Made by a program: the position numbers and the translations under genes. A model generated the notes under the pieces. It saw nothing but the letters and a program-made list of their open reading frames with translations, was not told where the DNA came from and made no database searches. Below are positions 11,773 through 22,780 of a stretch of 64,000 bases of DNA, one piece after another. The DNA is taken from positions 1,533,566-1,597,565 of the forward strand of contig NW_003314271.1 of the NCBI RefSeq assembly GCF_000143415.4. Direction: 5' to 3'. Source of the stretch: Selaginella moellendorffii. Taxonomy: Eukaryota > Streptophyta > Lycopodiopsida > Selaginellales > Selaginellaceae. Every line of letters begins with the position of its first letter. Positions within the stretch are counted from its first letter, which is position 1.

Positions 11773-13246
11773 ACTCCACCACCCATAGACGAAGTTCGAT
11801 GTCCTCATCGAACGGTAAACCGTTTCATAAAGTAACACCCACACGTGTTACCATTTCCATCCTTGGCACCTAGCCAATCTTTGTCTATGGTTTGACATCA
11901 AAGGCTCACCATGCCTTGTCCATCCTTTAAGGAGCGTAGTCTCTCCAACTTAGTGACTGATTGGACCACATGTAATGGTTCTCCCTTTTTATTGGTTTAG
12001 TTCTCGCTAAACCTCTTAGAGACCCTTCTCTAAGTCAATCCCACTACTCCTTAAGTAGTCTCAATTTCCATCTATTGAATGTTTGCATCTTGGAACTTTT
12101 ACTCTTTTGACTTTTTGGAAGTCAATTTCCTAGGTGTCTCCAACACCTTGCATTGCACAGATTGTGCAACTCCACTTCCCTATCCTAGGAAGTTCATTAC
12201 TTGAGGGCACCATCATCCTCTCTTCTATTTCGTGCCACCTTGGGCACTAAGTTCCATTTATCACACTTTGTGCTAGGGTTGTCCATCGCCCTATCATTTG
12301 GCTATCTTACCACTCCCTCTCTTGGAGCTTCCACTTTCGCCAAATCAGAGCAATTCGGAATCCCTCCTTGGAAACACACTTCTTTTCCCGCAACTTGTTA
12401 GCGTCCAACACATTAGTGTTCCTCGCCTAACTTTGTCACTTGGATTCCTCTCAAGGGATTCCACGGCCCTATCTTGGCCACTCATCTTTTGCTCCTATCC
12501 GTTGATTGTTGCACCAAGCAACATCGAATCTCTACCTCCCTCCTTGAGGTATTGTTTCGGTTCCATAGCAAAGACTCTTCTTTGCCAAGTCCGGAGGATG
12601 TTCACCCCTAGTACGTCTCTTTAGCATCTTCTGCTATGGGCTCTATCTATGGCCCAACTTCGTGACCCTCCCATGGGTCTTTTATAGAGACTACTTTCCT
12701 CGGACTCACTATGCCATCGCACGGACATAGTTTATTTCCCTTAGGTGCTCTTCCCACTTGGTCATCACGACCAAGCCACACCACCTTAAACAGTTCAATT
12801 TCAATATTTTGAACCAGGAACTTCATTCCTTAGCCAACCAAGGACCTTGTCCTTATCTGGCCATAAGATCGCCTAGTGATCTCACCTTGGCACCTTAACA
12901 GAGTTGCCAAGAAGTACTTGGTTTTCTAGACCTCCAAGTTGTTGACTATAACCCCGGGGGCATCCCCCACACTTGGCGGTGCACCCAAGCTAGCCCTTAC
13001 GGCCAAGGGTTCATAGCAACTGAGATTAGGTGTCCCCATCTCACTCACCACGACCTTGGTGCCACTTGCACCAAAGCGTTCAAGTTAGATATGCTGAGCT
13101 TTCACACTAAGCAATCTAACCATGCATCACGACTCTGAGGCATCCCTCGCTTGGCGGTGTGCCCAAACCAGTCTCCCCACTGAGAGTCCATGACCACCGA
13201 AATATGAGTGTCCTCATATTCCAAACCATCACCACGCCCTAGTGAT

Positions 13247-13293
13247 TTGGGACTCGAACCCAAGCACTAGAGGGTCGGGACTCGAACCCAACC
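13247..13293 (-). other. Tandem tRNA T-arm-like hairpins in LARD-2
   Basis: On the minus strand there are two hairpins, each with the 7-nt loop TTCGAGT: stem TTGGG/CCCAA at 13247-13263 and stem GGTTGGG/CCCGACC at 13273-13293. GGTTCGAGTCC fits the Pol III B-box consensus. No complete tRNA cloverleaf is evident. Confidence 0.7.
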
Positions 13294-15817
13294 TCCGTAT
13301 ATGCATCTACGGACGGCATCACACAAGATGCCTGGCGTGACTCCCCACGCCGGTGCACCAACCTATTTTTAAAGCGCGCTACAGATCACAGCTTAGGAAC
13401 CTAGTTCCTCCACACTACCAAGTCCTCTCACTTGACATGTCTGTGATCATGCATGGACTCCTCCATGCTCGGCCCCATGGCCCACCCTTTTTGAAGATAT
13501 CACCTTCAACTAGGGTCTTTGTTCCCCCGACGTGCCAATCTCACTTGGCAAGTCCTCCGACCATTGTAACATGGTTCCTGCATAAGCGTGAAAGTCCTTG
13601 ACCATCGACTTTCGTTCAAAGCCCTCTCTTTGAACACTCGGGAACTACTTCCCTAACCTTGATAACCTTGCCTCATGGCAAGCTTCAAGACCACGCTTTT
13701 GCTGCGCCACTCTGATTTCGCGCGTTCTATGAACCATTTACACTTGGCCTTTCTAGGTACTACGCTACCTAGAATCGTCTTTGGGAACCTTGAAGGAACT
13801 CTGTCCCTCAGCTTGCTAAGGCCTCCCCTTTCTCAAGCTTTATAGTTGCCATATAGTCTAACATGGACAATTCCATATTTTAGACTCTCCATGGCATCAC
13901 GGTTGCTAGCAACAACATCCTCGAGCACCCTCTTGATTCTCCACTCCCAACTTTCATAACCACTGTTGGATATGCCCTTTGATTTCTATGGTTCAGTTCC
14001 ATCCCAACACTACTTGCCTTTGGCTTCACACCTTTCCTTCGGTCATTCTCCTTCAGACCAGGAGGATAGCTTTGCACTTTCTATCATGCCTTAGCAAGTA
14101 TTCTTAGGGATGAACCTACCCAATAGCCCTGGGAGTGGTTCCTCAATTCGGGTATGCTCAGCTTATAATCCCACACACTGGGGTTACATTGTTGCTTATG
14201 GGCCTTTACATGCCCATCACTAGCCTTGCCAAAATTCCATTTTTGGCTTTGTCCAACTTGGGTAGACAGTCCTCTCCTGTCTCCGCAACCTTGGACATTT
14301 GGATAGCACCTTCTATCCATCATTCGCTAGGGACTTAGTCCCTTGGGCTTTATCCATTGCCCTCGCGACATCAAACACCACCTTCTGGTGTTCTAGAGTG
14401 TTCGGGTGTCCCAATGATGGCTTTCTTGACAATGAGTATTTCCTTTTATGACATTGACTTACTACATCGCAATATAAGCAACTTATCCCCCGTAAGGGTA
14501 TATCCGACTTCCCTATACTAGAAGTCTTGGGTAGCTACCTTCTACCCGTTTAACCAGTTATTTTGCACCTCTTGCTTAGTTGCCTCATAGTTGTCAAGTC
14601 CTACAACTCATTGCTTGGTGCTTTCACACCTCCATCACTATCTGGGTCACCACACTCCAAATGCATGCTCTGCAGCTTAGGCTATGCCATTCCCATTTCC
14701 ATTGGGATTCCTTTGGCAAGGGGTTCTCATGAACCCACCAACATAGCCTCAAGGTATCACACCTTGGCACATTTGGTGTCTCCACACCATCGGCTCCACG
14801 AGCCTACCTCTATGACATTTCCCTTCGTGTCTAAGTCTTTGCCAAGACCAACACCGCTCTTTCTCATGCCAACCATCTGTTAGCACTGCCCCATAAAGGT
14901 CACACACAACTTTATGTCAAAGTTGTTTTCTTCTGGGAACACCTTTCCCATAACTTTAGCATGGCACATTTTGCCATCGATGAGATACTCTCTGTTCTCA
15001 TCCTTGGATCCTATGATCCCCCCCCATCCTTTGTGGGGTACAACGCACCTCAGTCCAAATGCTTCATTCAGTCCTTTTTAGGACCATCCCTTGACTCTAC
15101 TTGAGTTATCTAGCAGTTTTGGACTTGGTTAATCCACCGACCCGTAAGGTCCTACTTGTGAGGCACTAGCTCACTGGAATACACATCTTGCATTCCGGTC
15201 CTACTCAAAAGGACTATTTTCACAAGTGTCACTCCGACACTTGATTTTGTTCACTGGGGGCAACCTTTGCCCCTTAGGACTACTTGTCCATGTGATGAGA
15301 ATACCAACTCATCCACTTAATACACCCCCAACTCCTTGGGTTGTTCCAGCATTTATTAGAGGTAGCCCCGGCTACCATTTCAAGGACTTGAGTCCTCTTT
15401 CGTATTTGACCTTCCACGGTCATTACCTTTGGTCTCACATTCATGAGCACCAACCTCAACTATATGAGGATAATCTTGTGACTCCTTTATTTTTTTGGAG
15501 TCTCTATCTTTCCCGTGATCCCAACTTTAGTTGTTTACCACAACAACCTAAGCCAATTTCCTGAGACAAATGCTCATCCGGATCACATCCTCAACTCAAT
15601 GAGGAAAACCTTGCACTGTTCCCAAGATCCCAAAGTCGTTCCATTATTGGCCCTTTTCTATCCACCACCTCGTCTACAAGTTCACACATGAACTGTAATG
15701 GAGAGCCATGTCTTCCAGACTTGCTACTCCTCAAGGATAGGCCCCCTCCTCGGACCTTCCGATGCCAACACTAGTGGTGATATACTTGAGCACCAATAAA
15801 AGTCGGACTAAGGAACA

Positions 15818-15829
15818 GCTCTGATACCA
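15818..15829 (-). other. Primer-binding site of LARD-2 (tRNA-iMet)
   Basis: The minus strand reads TGGTATCAGAGC, exactly the plant initiator-Met primer-binding site, three bases inside the 5' LTR. Confidence 0.92.
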
Positions 15830-15832
15830 AGT

Positions 15833-17666
15833 TGTAAGCGACTAATTTTTCCATTCTACTTTAGTCACTTAACCACACCTTCGACCACTTGGAGGAGTTT
15901 CACTCACAACCTCCTTAAGTCCAATTCAGGACTTGGGACTTGCTAGCCCCAAGAATGGCATCCATGCCACTCAACGCTTGCACCTGGTCCAAGTGCTCCA
16001 CTTGTCCGGTCCCAAGACCGACACCCAAAGGTACCACTGACATCTCGGCCCGTTACGCTAAGGCCATGCCCCTTCACCTTTGCTGCACTAGTGGTCCAAT
16101 ACCACTTGCATCACCATCCCGTCTCTCCAAGACTGGGCCATCTGTCCACGAGTGGTCATCCTAGATCCACTCCTTAGCATCCTTAGGATGCCCACAGACC
16201 GGGGGAATTGCCTTCCCCAAAGTCCCTTTGTTAGTTCCTACCAAGACCCTTTCTGCCCCTGGCCGTGTTTGCCAACACTGCCACTGGATCGAGGCCCACA
16301 GGCCCGACCACTAAGTCCCACGGTCCTCTGGGACTTCCTCACCACACGACTGTATCCTTGGTCACTACCCCAGAGGACTGCTCCTCTTCCTTTCCACAAT
16401 CTAGGCCTTTGGGACAACATTTCGGAACACCGTGGCCTTACGCGAGCCACCTGGGTACTCTCCCCGCCTTTCGCCTTTAGGTGCTCTAGCCATGGGCTTA
16501 GAGCGAGGTTCCGTTGAGCCACGCCTGGTATCCAAGTAGGTAGTGCCATTCACACTTGGACTGGGAGCATCGGCCAGTCGATCTCCCGGGGGAACTAGAG
16601 CCGGCTCTTGAACACTTCACCAAGCTACCCCGCTTGTCGGTCCGTGTTCACTCTAGTCTTGGACTTCCCAGTGGGCAGCTCATCACCCAACACTGGGTCC
16701 GGCCTTCCTGGGCCAAACTGGCCTTTCCTGGCCAAACTGGCTCCACTGCAGTCCTCCCCCTACTATACTTTTGGAGCTCACCAAACCCCCCAGGGTCTGG
16801 GAGACGAACGCTTTGGGCTTTCACCCTCTCAGGCTCCGGACTCGGACTCGGACTCGGACTCGGACTCGGACTCGGACTCAGACTTGGACTCGGGTTCGGA
16901 CTCGGACTCGGGCTCAGGCTCGGTCTCGGCCTCGGCCTCGGTCTCGGTCTCGGCCTCGGTCTCGGTCTCGGTCCCGATCTCGGTCTCGGTCTCGGTCTCG
17001 GTCCCGGTCTCGGTCTCGACTTCGGACTCCATCTCGGACTCCACCTCGGACTCCATCTCGGACTCCATCTCGGACTCCATCTCGGGTCCATCTCGGGTCC
17101 ATCTCGGACTCCATCTCGGACTCCATCTCGGGTCCATCTCGGACTCCATCTCGGACTCCATTTTGGGTCCATCTCGGGTCCACCTCGGACTCCATCTCGG
17201 ACTCCATCTCGGACTCCATCTCGGGTCCATCTCGGACTCCACTTCGGACTCCAGCTCGGGTCCATCTCGGGTCCACCTCGGACTCCATCTCGGACTCCAC
17301 TTCGGACTCCAACTCGGGTCCATCTCGGGTCCACCTCGGACTCCACTTCGGACTCCATCTCGGACTCCACTTCGGACTCCAACTCGGGTCCATCTCGGGT
17401 CCACCTCGGACTCCACTTCGGACTCCATCTCGGACACTCCCACGTGTCATGTGTTGGTCCTTTTGGGTCCCTTTTTGGAGCCTCGCCTTTTGCTCGCTTC
17501 GTGCTCGTTCCTCGAGCACTTCGTTGGGAGTTCCACTCCCGCTCTTGACTTCTCAAGTCGGAGCTTTTGGTCCAAACGTGTTACGCTCGTTTGGCTCTCG
17601 CTTCGGCCACTACCATGTGGCGCCCTTCCGGCTCCACTTTGGGGCCTAGGGATTTTGTGTCTCACA
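15833..17666 (-). repeat. 5' LTR of LARD-2
   Basis: This 1.83-kb LTR is the partner of 9952-11772. The hexanucleotide array is at about 16835-17435 and differs from the partner by gain and loss of a few units. A CACGTG box lies at 17441-17446. Confidence 0.9.
16835..17435 (-). repeat. Hexanucleotide-based array in LARD-2 5' LTR
   Basis: It has the same three-zone structure as the array at 10950-11540, with different unit counts. Confidence 0.9.
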
Positions 17667-17671
17667 CTAAC

Positions 17672-17742
17672 GTTCTTCTAAATCTCGGCCCGTCTACAAG
17701 AGAACCTTGATGGTCTTCCATTATTCCAAAAGGAGGGGATGA
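17672..17742 (+). pseudogene. 3' tail of gypsy-2 pol and polypurine tract
   Basis: It matches the end of the gypsy-1 pol frame (45706-45742) after the LARD-2 target duplication, then the noncoding tail with the purine-rich tract AAAAGGAGGGGATGA directly before the 3' LTR. Confidence 0.8.
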
Positions 17743-17929
17743 TGTGAGGGTTAAGTGTACGGCTATGATGCTATAAACTAATATTAATGTAGTGGGATTT
17801 TGGTAGCTGTCAGATTGGTTTCAATCCGGACCACTCACTCTTGTATATAAGAGTGAGTGGTTTCACTCACTTTTGGGCTAATTAATATGCACATTCTCTG
17901 TATTCCCTTTCCATATTCCAAGCACTCAC
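17743..17929 (+). repeat. 3' LTR of gypsy-2
   Basis: About 187 bp, starting TGTGAGGG and ending CACTCAC. It carries a short duplication of the GAGTGAGTGG region relative to the other LTRs. The 5-bp target repeat ACTAT follows. Confidence 0.85.
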
Positions 17930-18007
17930 ACTATAATTTAATAGAGTCTCTATAATACTATACTCATGAATGAAAAGTGGTAAGTTGTGTTCATTTGGTG
18001 TTGTAGT

Positions 18008-18856
18008 GTCTTCTCTTGGGATTCACCTTGAATCTAAGCTCACTATACTACTTGATGAGCTCCTCCACACCCGCCACCTGAAAGTTTGAAGAGATCCACG
18101 CACGCATTCCCCGGCCAAGCAAAAAGCTTGTTGAAGCCAGCACATGCCACAATCATCTTTCCCACTTCCACATTCTCAACAAGTTCATCATACTTCTCCT
18201 GATCAAAAGGACCACACTTTTCATTGAAAACAACATCAGACGTGCTCAGGTTATTGTCCACCAGCAATTCATACTCGCAACACCTAAAACTGAAAAACAC
18301 CTCCCACTCGTGCACCAGCACCCGCGCATCAAACACCAGCCGCACCTACATGTCCAGCAACCCAACACCACCAAACAGGTAGAAACCAGCTCTTGCCGAA
18401 ACTTTCGCAATCCCAGGATCTCACGCCCTCAGATCTCACAGGGTATGCTGGGCTTGGCCCTGATGTACTTGATTAGAGGCGGACTAAGCAACGGCATCTC
18501 CTGCTGCTGCTGCTGCTGGAGCTCTTCCTGGACTGCCTCTATCGATATCGGCCTCCTCTTGTAGCTGTCGACACAAAGGCGAATGTTGGTGTACGTGAGG
18601 TCCTCGTCCCAAATACCTTCGTAGCACAACTTGTCGTCGCTTAGGTACGACAGCCTCTCGTGGACAATGGTTCACTCACATTGGCCTGCTTGCAGGCATT
18701 GCTCCACACCCACTGGATCCTATGTTCTAACCTGCACAGAGGGAAGTCCGCAACGCTGTAGAAGCCCACATACTGCCAGTGCCTGTGACCCAGATTGTCC
18801 AGTACTAGACCCAAAATTGCAGACTCATCCAACTTTCTCCTGAGCTGTGCCGCCAA
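18008..18856 (-). pseudogene. LUP pseudogene, divergent partner of CXE at 19182
   Basis: It is colinear with the intact LUP genes. The initiator is TTG instead of ATG at 18856-18854 (followed by AAQLRRKL). A frameshift follows the segment NACKQANVSE, the frame stops after AKPSIPCEI near 18429, and another shift near 18100 alters the C-terminal part. The poly-Q stretch, YTNIRLCVDSYKRRP and FDQEKYDELVE are recognisable. The 325 bp to the next CXE start probably held a shared promoter. Confidence 0.85.
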
Positions 18857-19181
18857 GTTTAGTTACAAAGATTAGTCGTTTTGATTAAGTATGGGTTCTC
18901 TTTTTCTTTTTTTCGTTGTTTTTTTTTCCTTAGTGTTATTTAAATTAAAGAGCCTTGGGTAAAAAGATTAATCTTACTAATTAACTTACAAAGCCCTAAG
19001 TAGAAAAGCTCAAACATTCTTAGAGAGCTTTTAATTTAGATTTTTTTTAATTATGTGTATATAGAAACGAAAAGGAAAGCTTTAGAATTTCCGCAAACCG
19101 ACAAGTCACGCTCTTGGCCATTTCAACGATTTAAATGTGTGGTTGTGAGACCGGAAGGCCCACCCACCTAGCACGGAAAGA

Positions 19182-20165
19182 ATGGGCGAGGAGGAGCGCA
19201 AGAGCTCCGGCAAGCAAATTGGAGGCTTTGTGTTTGCAGAGGATGGATCTTACGTGCGCGCTCCTCCACCAACAGGTCCTGCGGGGTTCTTTGCGGAGGT
19301 TCCAGCCAATCCCGCGTTCATTGACGGCGTGGCGAGCCGCGACGTGACTCTCGACAAGGATCGGGGACTTTGGGTGAGAGTTTTCCGTCCGGAAGAGCTG
19401 GGAAATCGCACGCTGCCCATCGTCATCTTCTACCACGGGGGAGGATTCATCTACATGAGCGCCGCGAATGCGATCTTTCACAGATTTTGCGAGGCCCTGT
19501 CCAGGAAGCTGGGAGCGATCGTGGTGTCTGTGAATTACCGCCTAGCTCCGGAGCACAGGCTCCCGGCGGCCTACGACGATGGCTACGACGCCCTCAACTG
19601 GGTCCGAGAGATCGCCAAGAGCAGTAGCGATCAAGACGCTTTCGCTCACGCGGATTTCTCGAAGATCTTCGTCATGGGCGACAGCGCCGGGGGAAATCTC
19701 GCAGCCCGCGTGGCATTGCGCGCTGCCCAGGATGGAATCCCGCTCGCCGGCCAGATCCTCCTCCAGCCCTTCTATGGAGGCACGTCCAGGACCGAGTCGG
19801 AGCTCAAGCTCGGGTCCTCCAATCCGATGATCACGCTCGACTCCAGCGATTTTTGCTGGCTGGCGACGCTCCCCGAGGGCGCGGCCGACCGCGATCATCC
19901 ATTTTGCAACCCGATGGTGGAATTGCCGGGAGATCTCGAGAGATTGGGGGCCGGGGGACTGCCGAGAGCGCTGGTGGTGGTGGGCGGCAAGGATCTCCTC
20001 CACGATCGCCAGGTAGAGTTTGCAAAGATCTTGGAAGACGCTGGCAATGCCGTGAAGCTCATCGAGTATGAAAACGCTTCCCATGGATTCTACGCCGCGG
20101 GGGACGATAGCTGCCAGGAATACGTCCTTGTCTTGGACGAAATCGCTAGCTTCTTGCGAGAGTGA
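19182..20165 (+). CDS. Carboxylesterase (CXE-type alpha/beta hydrolase), 327 aa
   Basis: Single-exon gene of the plant CXE family (HSL-like, GID1-related alpha/beta hydrolases). The oxyanion-hole motif HGGG is at 85-88, the nucleophile Ser168 in GDSAGG, Asp271 in GGKDLLHD and His301 in SHGFY, so the full triad is present. NYRLAPEHRLP (118-128) is the conserved family block. A catalytic His argues for an esterase rather than a gibberellin receptor. The natural substrate is unknown. The N-terminus has no signal peptide, suggesting a cytosolic enzyme. The start is chosen because MG(D/E)EERKSSGK is conserved in the paralogue at 49957. It is divergent from the LUP pseudogene upstream and tail-to-tail with GDSL remnants. 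Confidence 0.92.
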   Translation: MGEEERKSSGKQIGGFVFAEDGSYVRAPPPTGPAGFFAEVPANPAFIDGVASRDVTLDKDRGLWVRVFRPEELGNRTLPIVIFYHGGGFIYMSAANAIFHRFCEALSRKLGAIVVSVNYRLAPEHRLPAAYDDGYDALNWVREIAKSSSDQDAFAHADFSKIFVMGDSAGGNLAARVALRAAQDGIPLAGQILLQPFYGGTSRTESELKLGSSNPMITLDSSDFCWLATLPEGAADRDHPFCNPMVELPGDLERLGAGGLPRALVVVGGKDLLHDRQVEFAKILEDAGNAVKLIEYENASHGFYAAGDDSCQEYVLVLDEIASFLRE

Positions 20166-20431
20166 CCCCTGGCTGACGGCTGTGAACCCGCGTTGAATAA
20201 AGTGGACTCTGTTGACTTACGGGTTCACTGGCGGTCAGAGCTCAGGGTACACAAGCTTTGGCAGCCATTCACGAGGATGGCATTTCTTCCTTTTGTCTTT
20301 GCGGTGTCATCAGGCAGCAATTTCTCATTCCACTGCGCATTCCCTTCCAACCAGCAGTGCTTGATTGGATGCAAAAGAACAATGGTTGTAGTGATCGATG
20401 TTCATCAAAGTTTATGAATCCAAACAACTTG

Positions 20432-20960
20432 CTAGATGTTTTTGAGTGTGCACAGCATGCCCAAGGGGAAACTGGGCTCAAAGAAGCTTCCACTCAAGAT
20501 TTGCCTCGTGATGATCTGGCTTGCTGCTTCGTTGTAGTGAACTCCATCCCAATTGAGATAGGCGGATAGGATTCTTACAAGTCGTTGATGCCACCGTCTT
20601 CCCAGCCATCACTTTGCTCTGCCTGCATTGCACCTCAAAGTTGTAGTTGTAGTTCCCTCCAATCCCACAGCAGGCCTTTGTTGGCAGAATCCTTTGAAGT
20701 CAACGATGGTCAGAAACACGCCTATGTTCTTGCTTGAGGGTGAGGGAGTATTTTATGTCGTAAGTGTTGATGTAGATTATAGTGCTGCCTGGGAGCTGGC
20801 TACAAGGTTGCTCAATGCTTGAACAATCAAGACTAGCAAAACAGAATGACATCTCATCTCATTTCATTGTAGGGCTGCGTGACTTCGTTGAATTCGATGG
20901 GCTTGATCGTAGCTCACTTGGAGAAGTCTTTCCCCCTGCGTTGAGAGAGTTCCCTGGGAC
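20432..20960 (-). pseudogene. GDSL esterase remnant A (exons 3-5 fragments)
   Basis: It resembles the intact gene at 58307-59739. The last exon (20432-20692) retains GIGGNYNYNF and the LKNI stop but has lost its splice acceptor and carries small indels. Exon 4 is shortened and filled with foreign sequence near 20820. Exon 3 is reduced to its first bases, and exons 1-2 with the catalytic Ser are absent. It is nonfunctional. Confidence 0.8.
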
Positions 20961-21123
20961 ACCACGATTGATCGAGCGAGAGCAAAAATCACCGCAATAT
21001 AGCTATCAATCTTGGAGAACGGAATGTGGCGAAACTGATTTGACAGAGATGTGGCCGTGGACGGGTGATGTGTCACCGCCGGTCACGGGCTCGAATCCGT
21101 CACCGCAGCAGCAGCAGCAAACT

Positions 21124-21394
21124 TGGTGGAGTGACGAAGATTGTGTGACATGGATTACTCATGTATTTGCAGATGTCCAGAACGGGAATTTGTAAATGTG
21201 ATGAAAAACATGAGAACGACCGGTTTCAAACCCATTTGGGTTTGGAATTGTGTGCTGCAGACACTGGTTATGCATAGCCATACTGAGTACGCATGGGAAT
21301 TTTTTCTGGCAATGAAAAAAAAAAGATCAAACAACATGGAACACAATCGTGACTACATTTTCCCAGGAAGGGCATTTCTACAAAGTTGCACAAG
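21124..21394 (+). pseudogene. PPR-like fragment, left arm of an inverted repeat
   Basis: Translated pieces read CVTWITHVFADV, MRTTGFKPIWVWNCVLQT and, in another frame, TTWNTIVTTFSQEGHF, which look like degenerate pentatricopeptide repeats. The segment is repeated in reverse at 21975-22247 and as decayed copies at 30100-30245, 54045-54317 and 55590-55857. Frameshifts and stops exclude a working gene. Confidence 0.55.
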
Positions 21395-21972
21395 TTCAAG
21401 ACAAAATGCCTGAGCTGAGGGGGGCATTTGCTCCATATCAATTCTGGACCAATTGTAAACTCGGGACATGTGCTCTATGCTTCTACAGCATTCTAGAGTG
21501 GGGAGCTAAGCGCATACTTAAAGCTGTACAGCAAGATCTTGTTACGATGTATGGAGTTTCTTATCCAAATGTGGTGGCCCTTGCTTCCCAACACCCCAAC
21601 TGGTCACTTGAAGAATACTTTGCGAAAACCGGAATGCAAGATGTTAAAGGAGTTCACGAGATTCTCATCAATAGAAATTCTCCAGCAAACCAAGAGGAAG
21701 CCACAAAGGTTTTGGAGTTTCTCTATGGCCATTGGTCCACTGCAATTTGTGGGGAGAACCTAATCATGTTGAAAAGCCTACGATTCTACAGACTCTTGTT
21801 TGCTCATTGTGTGGAAGCTTTGGAAGGCACAAGTTCTTTTTTTTATAACATTAAACCAAAGCGCTAGGGCGGGAAAAGATGCACTTAAAGAGATTGAGCA
21901 CTGGGAATCCCATGGTAAACTTCCAGACGAAGTTCGGGGATTGGCGGAGCCCTATTGCAAGATCTGTCTAGT
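21395..21972 (+). pseudogene. Central module Z, unidentified coding-like sequence, copy 1
   Basis: An open frame covers most of it (to 21867), with segments such as FAPYQFWTNCKLGTC and PNWSLEEYFAKT. It ends early by a frame change, after which the frame used in the second copy (47342-47945) continues as KDALKEIEHWESHGKLP. I do not recognise a family. It sits exactly between inverted PPR-like arms and may be an exon of a lost gene. Confidence 0.5.
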
Positions 21973-21974
21973 GA

Positions 21975-22247
21975 ACTTTTGCAGCTTCGCAGAAATGCCC
22001 TACCTGGGCAAATGCAGTCATGATTGTGTTCCATGTTGTTTGATCTCTTTTTTCATTGCCAGAAATAGCTCCCATGCGTACTTAGTATGGCTATGCATAA
22101 CCAGTGTCTGCAGCACACAATTCCAAACCCAAATGGGTTTGAAACCGGTCGTTCTCATGTTTTTCATCACATTTTGCAGATTCCCGTTGTGGACATCTGC
22201 AAATACATGAGTAATCCATGTCACACAATCTTGGTCGCTCCACCAAG
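21975..22247 (-). pseudogene. PPR-like fragment, right arm of the inverted repeat
   Basis: It is the reverse complement of 21124-21394 with some substitutions. The frame here reads QNVMKNMRTTGFKPIWVWNC. It continues on the minus strand into family Y sequence (22220-22780). Confidence 0.55.
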
Positions 22248-22780
22248 TTTGCTGCTGCTGCTGCGGTGACGATGGTGGGAGAGGAAGAGGAGGAAGAAAC
22301 CTGTTGCTATGATCTCGTCCGCAATCCAAGCTCCGACACCGACATGGAGGAGACGGTGGGCTAGATCTGAGCGGCATAGGGGGGCTTCCTCGTCTAGCAA
22401 AGCATCTCCGGTCACGCAAGAAAGCTCCTGCCCCCTGCTGCATCAGATAGGATGGGAGTTGGCCTTGCCGAGAGAGACGGAGCTCGTCCAAGCTTGAGTA
22501 GTGCAGTGTGGAAGCATGCTTAGCGCCCATCTGGCCTTTGCATTGCTGAGAGCCCGCAACTTGCCAACCTGAGAAGCGCACTCTGGAGGGCGGAGCAAGA
22601 GAGATCTTGACGGGATGAGAGATCCGGCAACGTGGAACGCTCTTGCGGAAAATCAGACGCAGCATGGCATGAGCCCAGAAAAACTTGCAGATCTTCTCGA
22701 CGAGCAAATGCCTCGAGTGCGTCGACTTGGCAAAGTAGGCGTTTTAGCAAAGGCGACAATGGGTTTCTCACTGACAAAGA
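22220..22780 (-). repeat. Family Y repeat, copy 1
   Basis: Shared with 30240-30770 (same orientation) and, in reverse, 53540-54060 and 55065-55600. It includes a short CTG/CAG run at 22251-22266. It was probably coding once (minus-strand frame over 22018-22707), upstream of the PPR-like part, but the copies disagree in frame. The product is unidentified. Confidence 0.5.

Larger units (their letters stand above)
11773..15832 (-). other. Interior of LARD-2, no coding capacity
   Basis: About 4 kb between the two LTRs, homologous along its length to 36344-40409 in the opposite orientation. I see no gag, protease, reverse transcriptase or integrase motif and no sustained reading frame. A pair of T-arm-like hairpins lies at 13247-13293. 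Confidence 0.8.
9952..17666 (-). mobile_element. LARD-2: complete non-autonomous LTR element (7.7 kb)
   Basis: Lying on the minus strand, the 5' LTR is 15833-17666 and the 3' LTR 9952-11772. In element orientation the ends are TGTGAGACAC...CTTACA. The target duplication CTAAC is present at 9947-9951 and 17667-17671. The primer-binding site is at 15818-15829 and a purine-rich tract (GGGTGGTGGAG in element orientation) borders the 3' LTR. The 4.06-kb interior (11773-15832) has no frame longer than about 110 codons and no retroviral domain, so mobilisation in trans is inferred. The LTRs are very similar to each other, so the insertion is recent relative to its host gypsy-2. Confidence 0.92.
3453..17929 (+). 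mobile_element. Ty3/gypsy LTR retrotransposon gypsy-2, decayed, with nested insertions
   Basis: Both LTRs are present (3453-3622 and 17743-17929), each starting TGTGAGGG and ending CACTCAC, and flanked by the 5-bp direct repeat ACTAT (3448-3452 and 17930-17934). The internal part is colinear with gypsy-1 at 33666-45947. Gag is interrupted at 3900 by LARD-3 and the 3' end of pol at 9951 by LARD-2. The pol frame carries about 14 stop codons, most of them explained by C-to-T or G-to-A changes relative to gypsy-1, so the element is dead. It also lacks the rest of gag and the protease region, lost in the deletion that truncated LARD-3. Confidence 0.9.

Noticed and set aside
10675-11835. Open frames of 200-420 codons on both strands across the LARD LTR arrays, e.g. 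runs of SDSD, LGLG, RPRP or ESES
   Set aside because: They exist in several frames at once because the 6-, 11- and 12-bp units seldom contain stop codons. They are inside LTRs, change length with unit number and show no domain.
19542-20084. Long frame antisense to the CXE gene (also antisense to the copies at 32.6, 50.3 and 57.6 kb)
   Set aside because: Antisense shadow of a GC-rich coding region with no family resemblance of its own.
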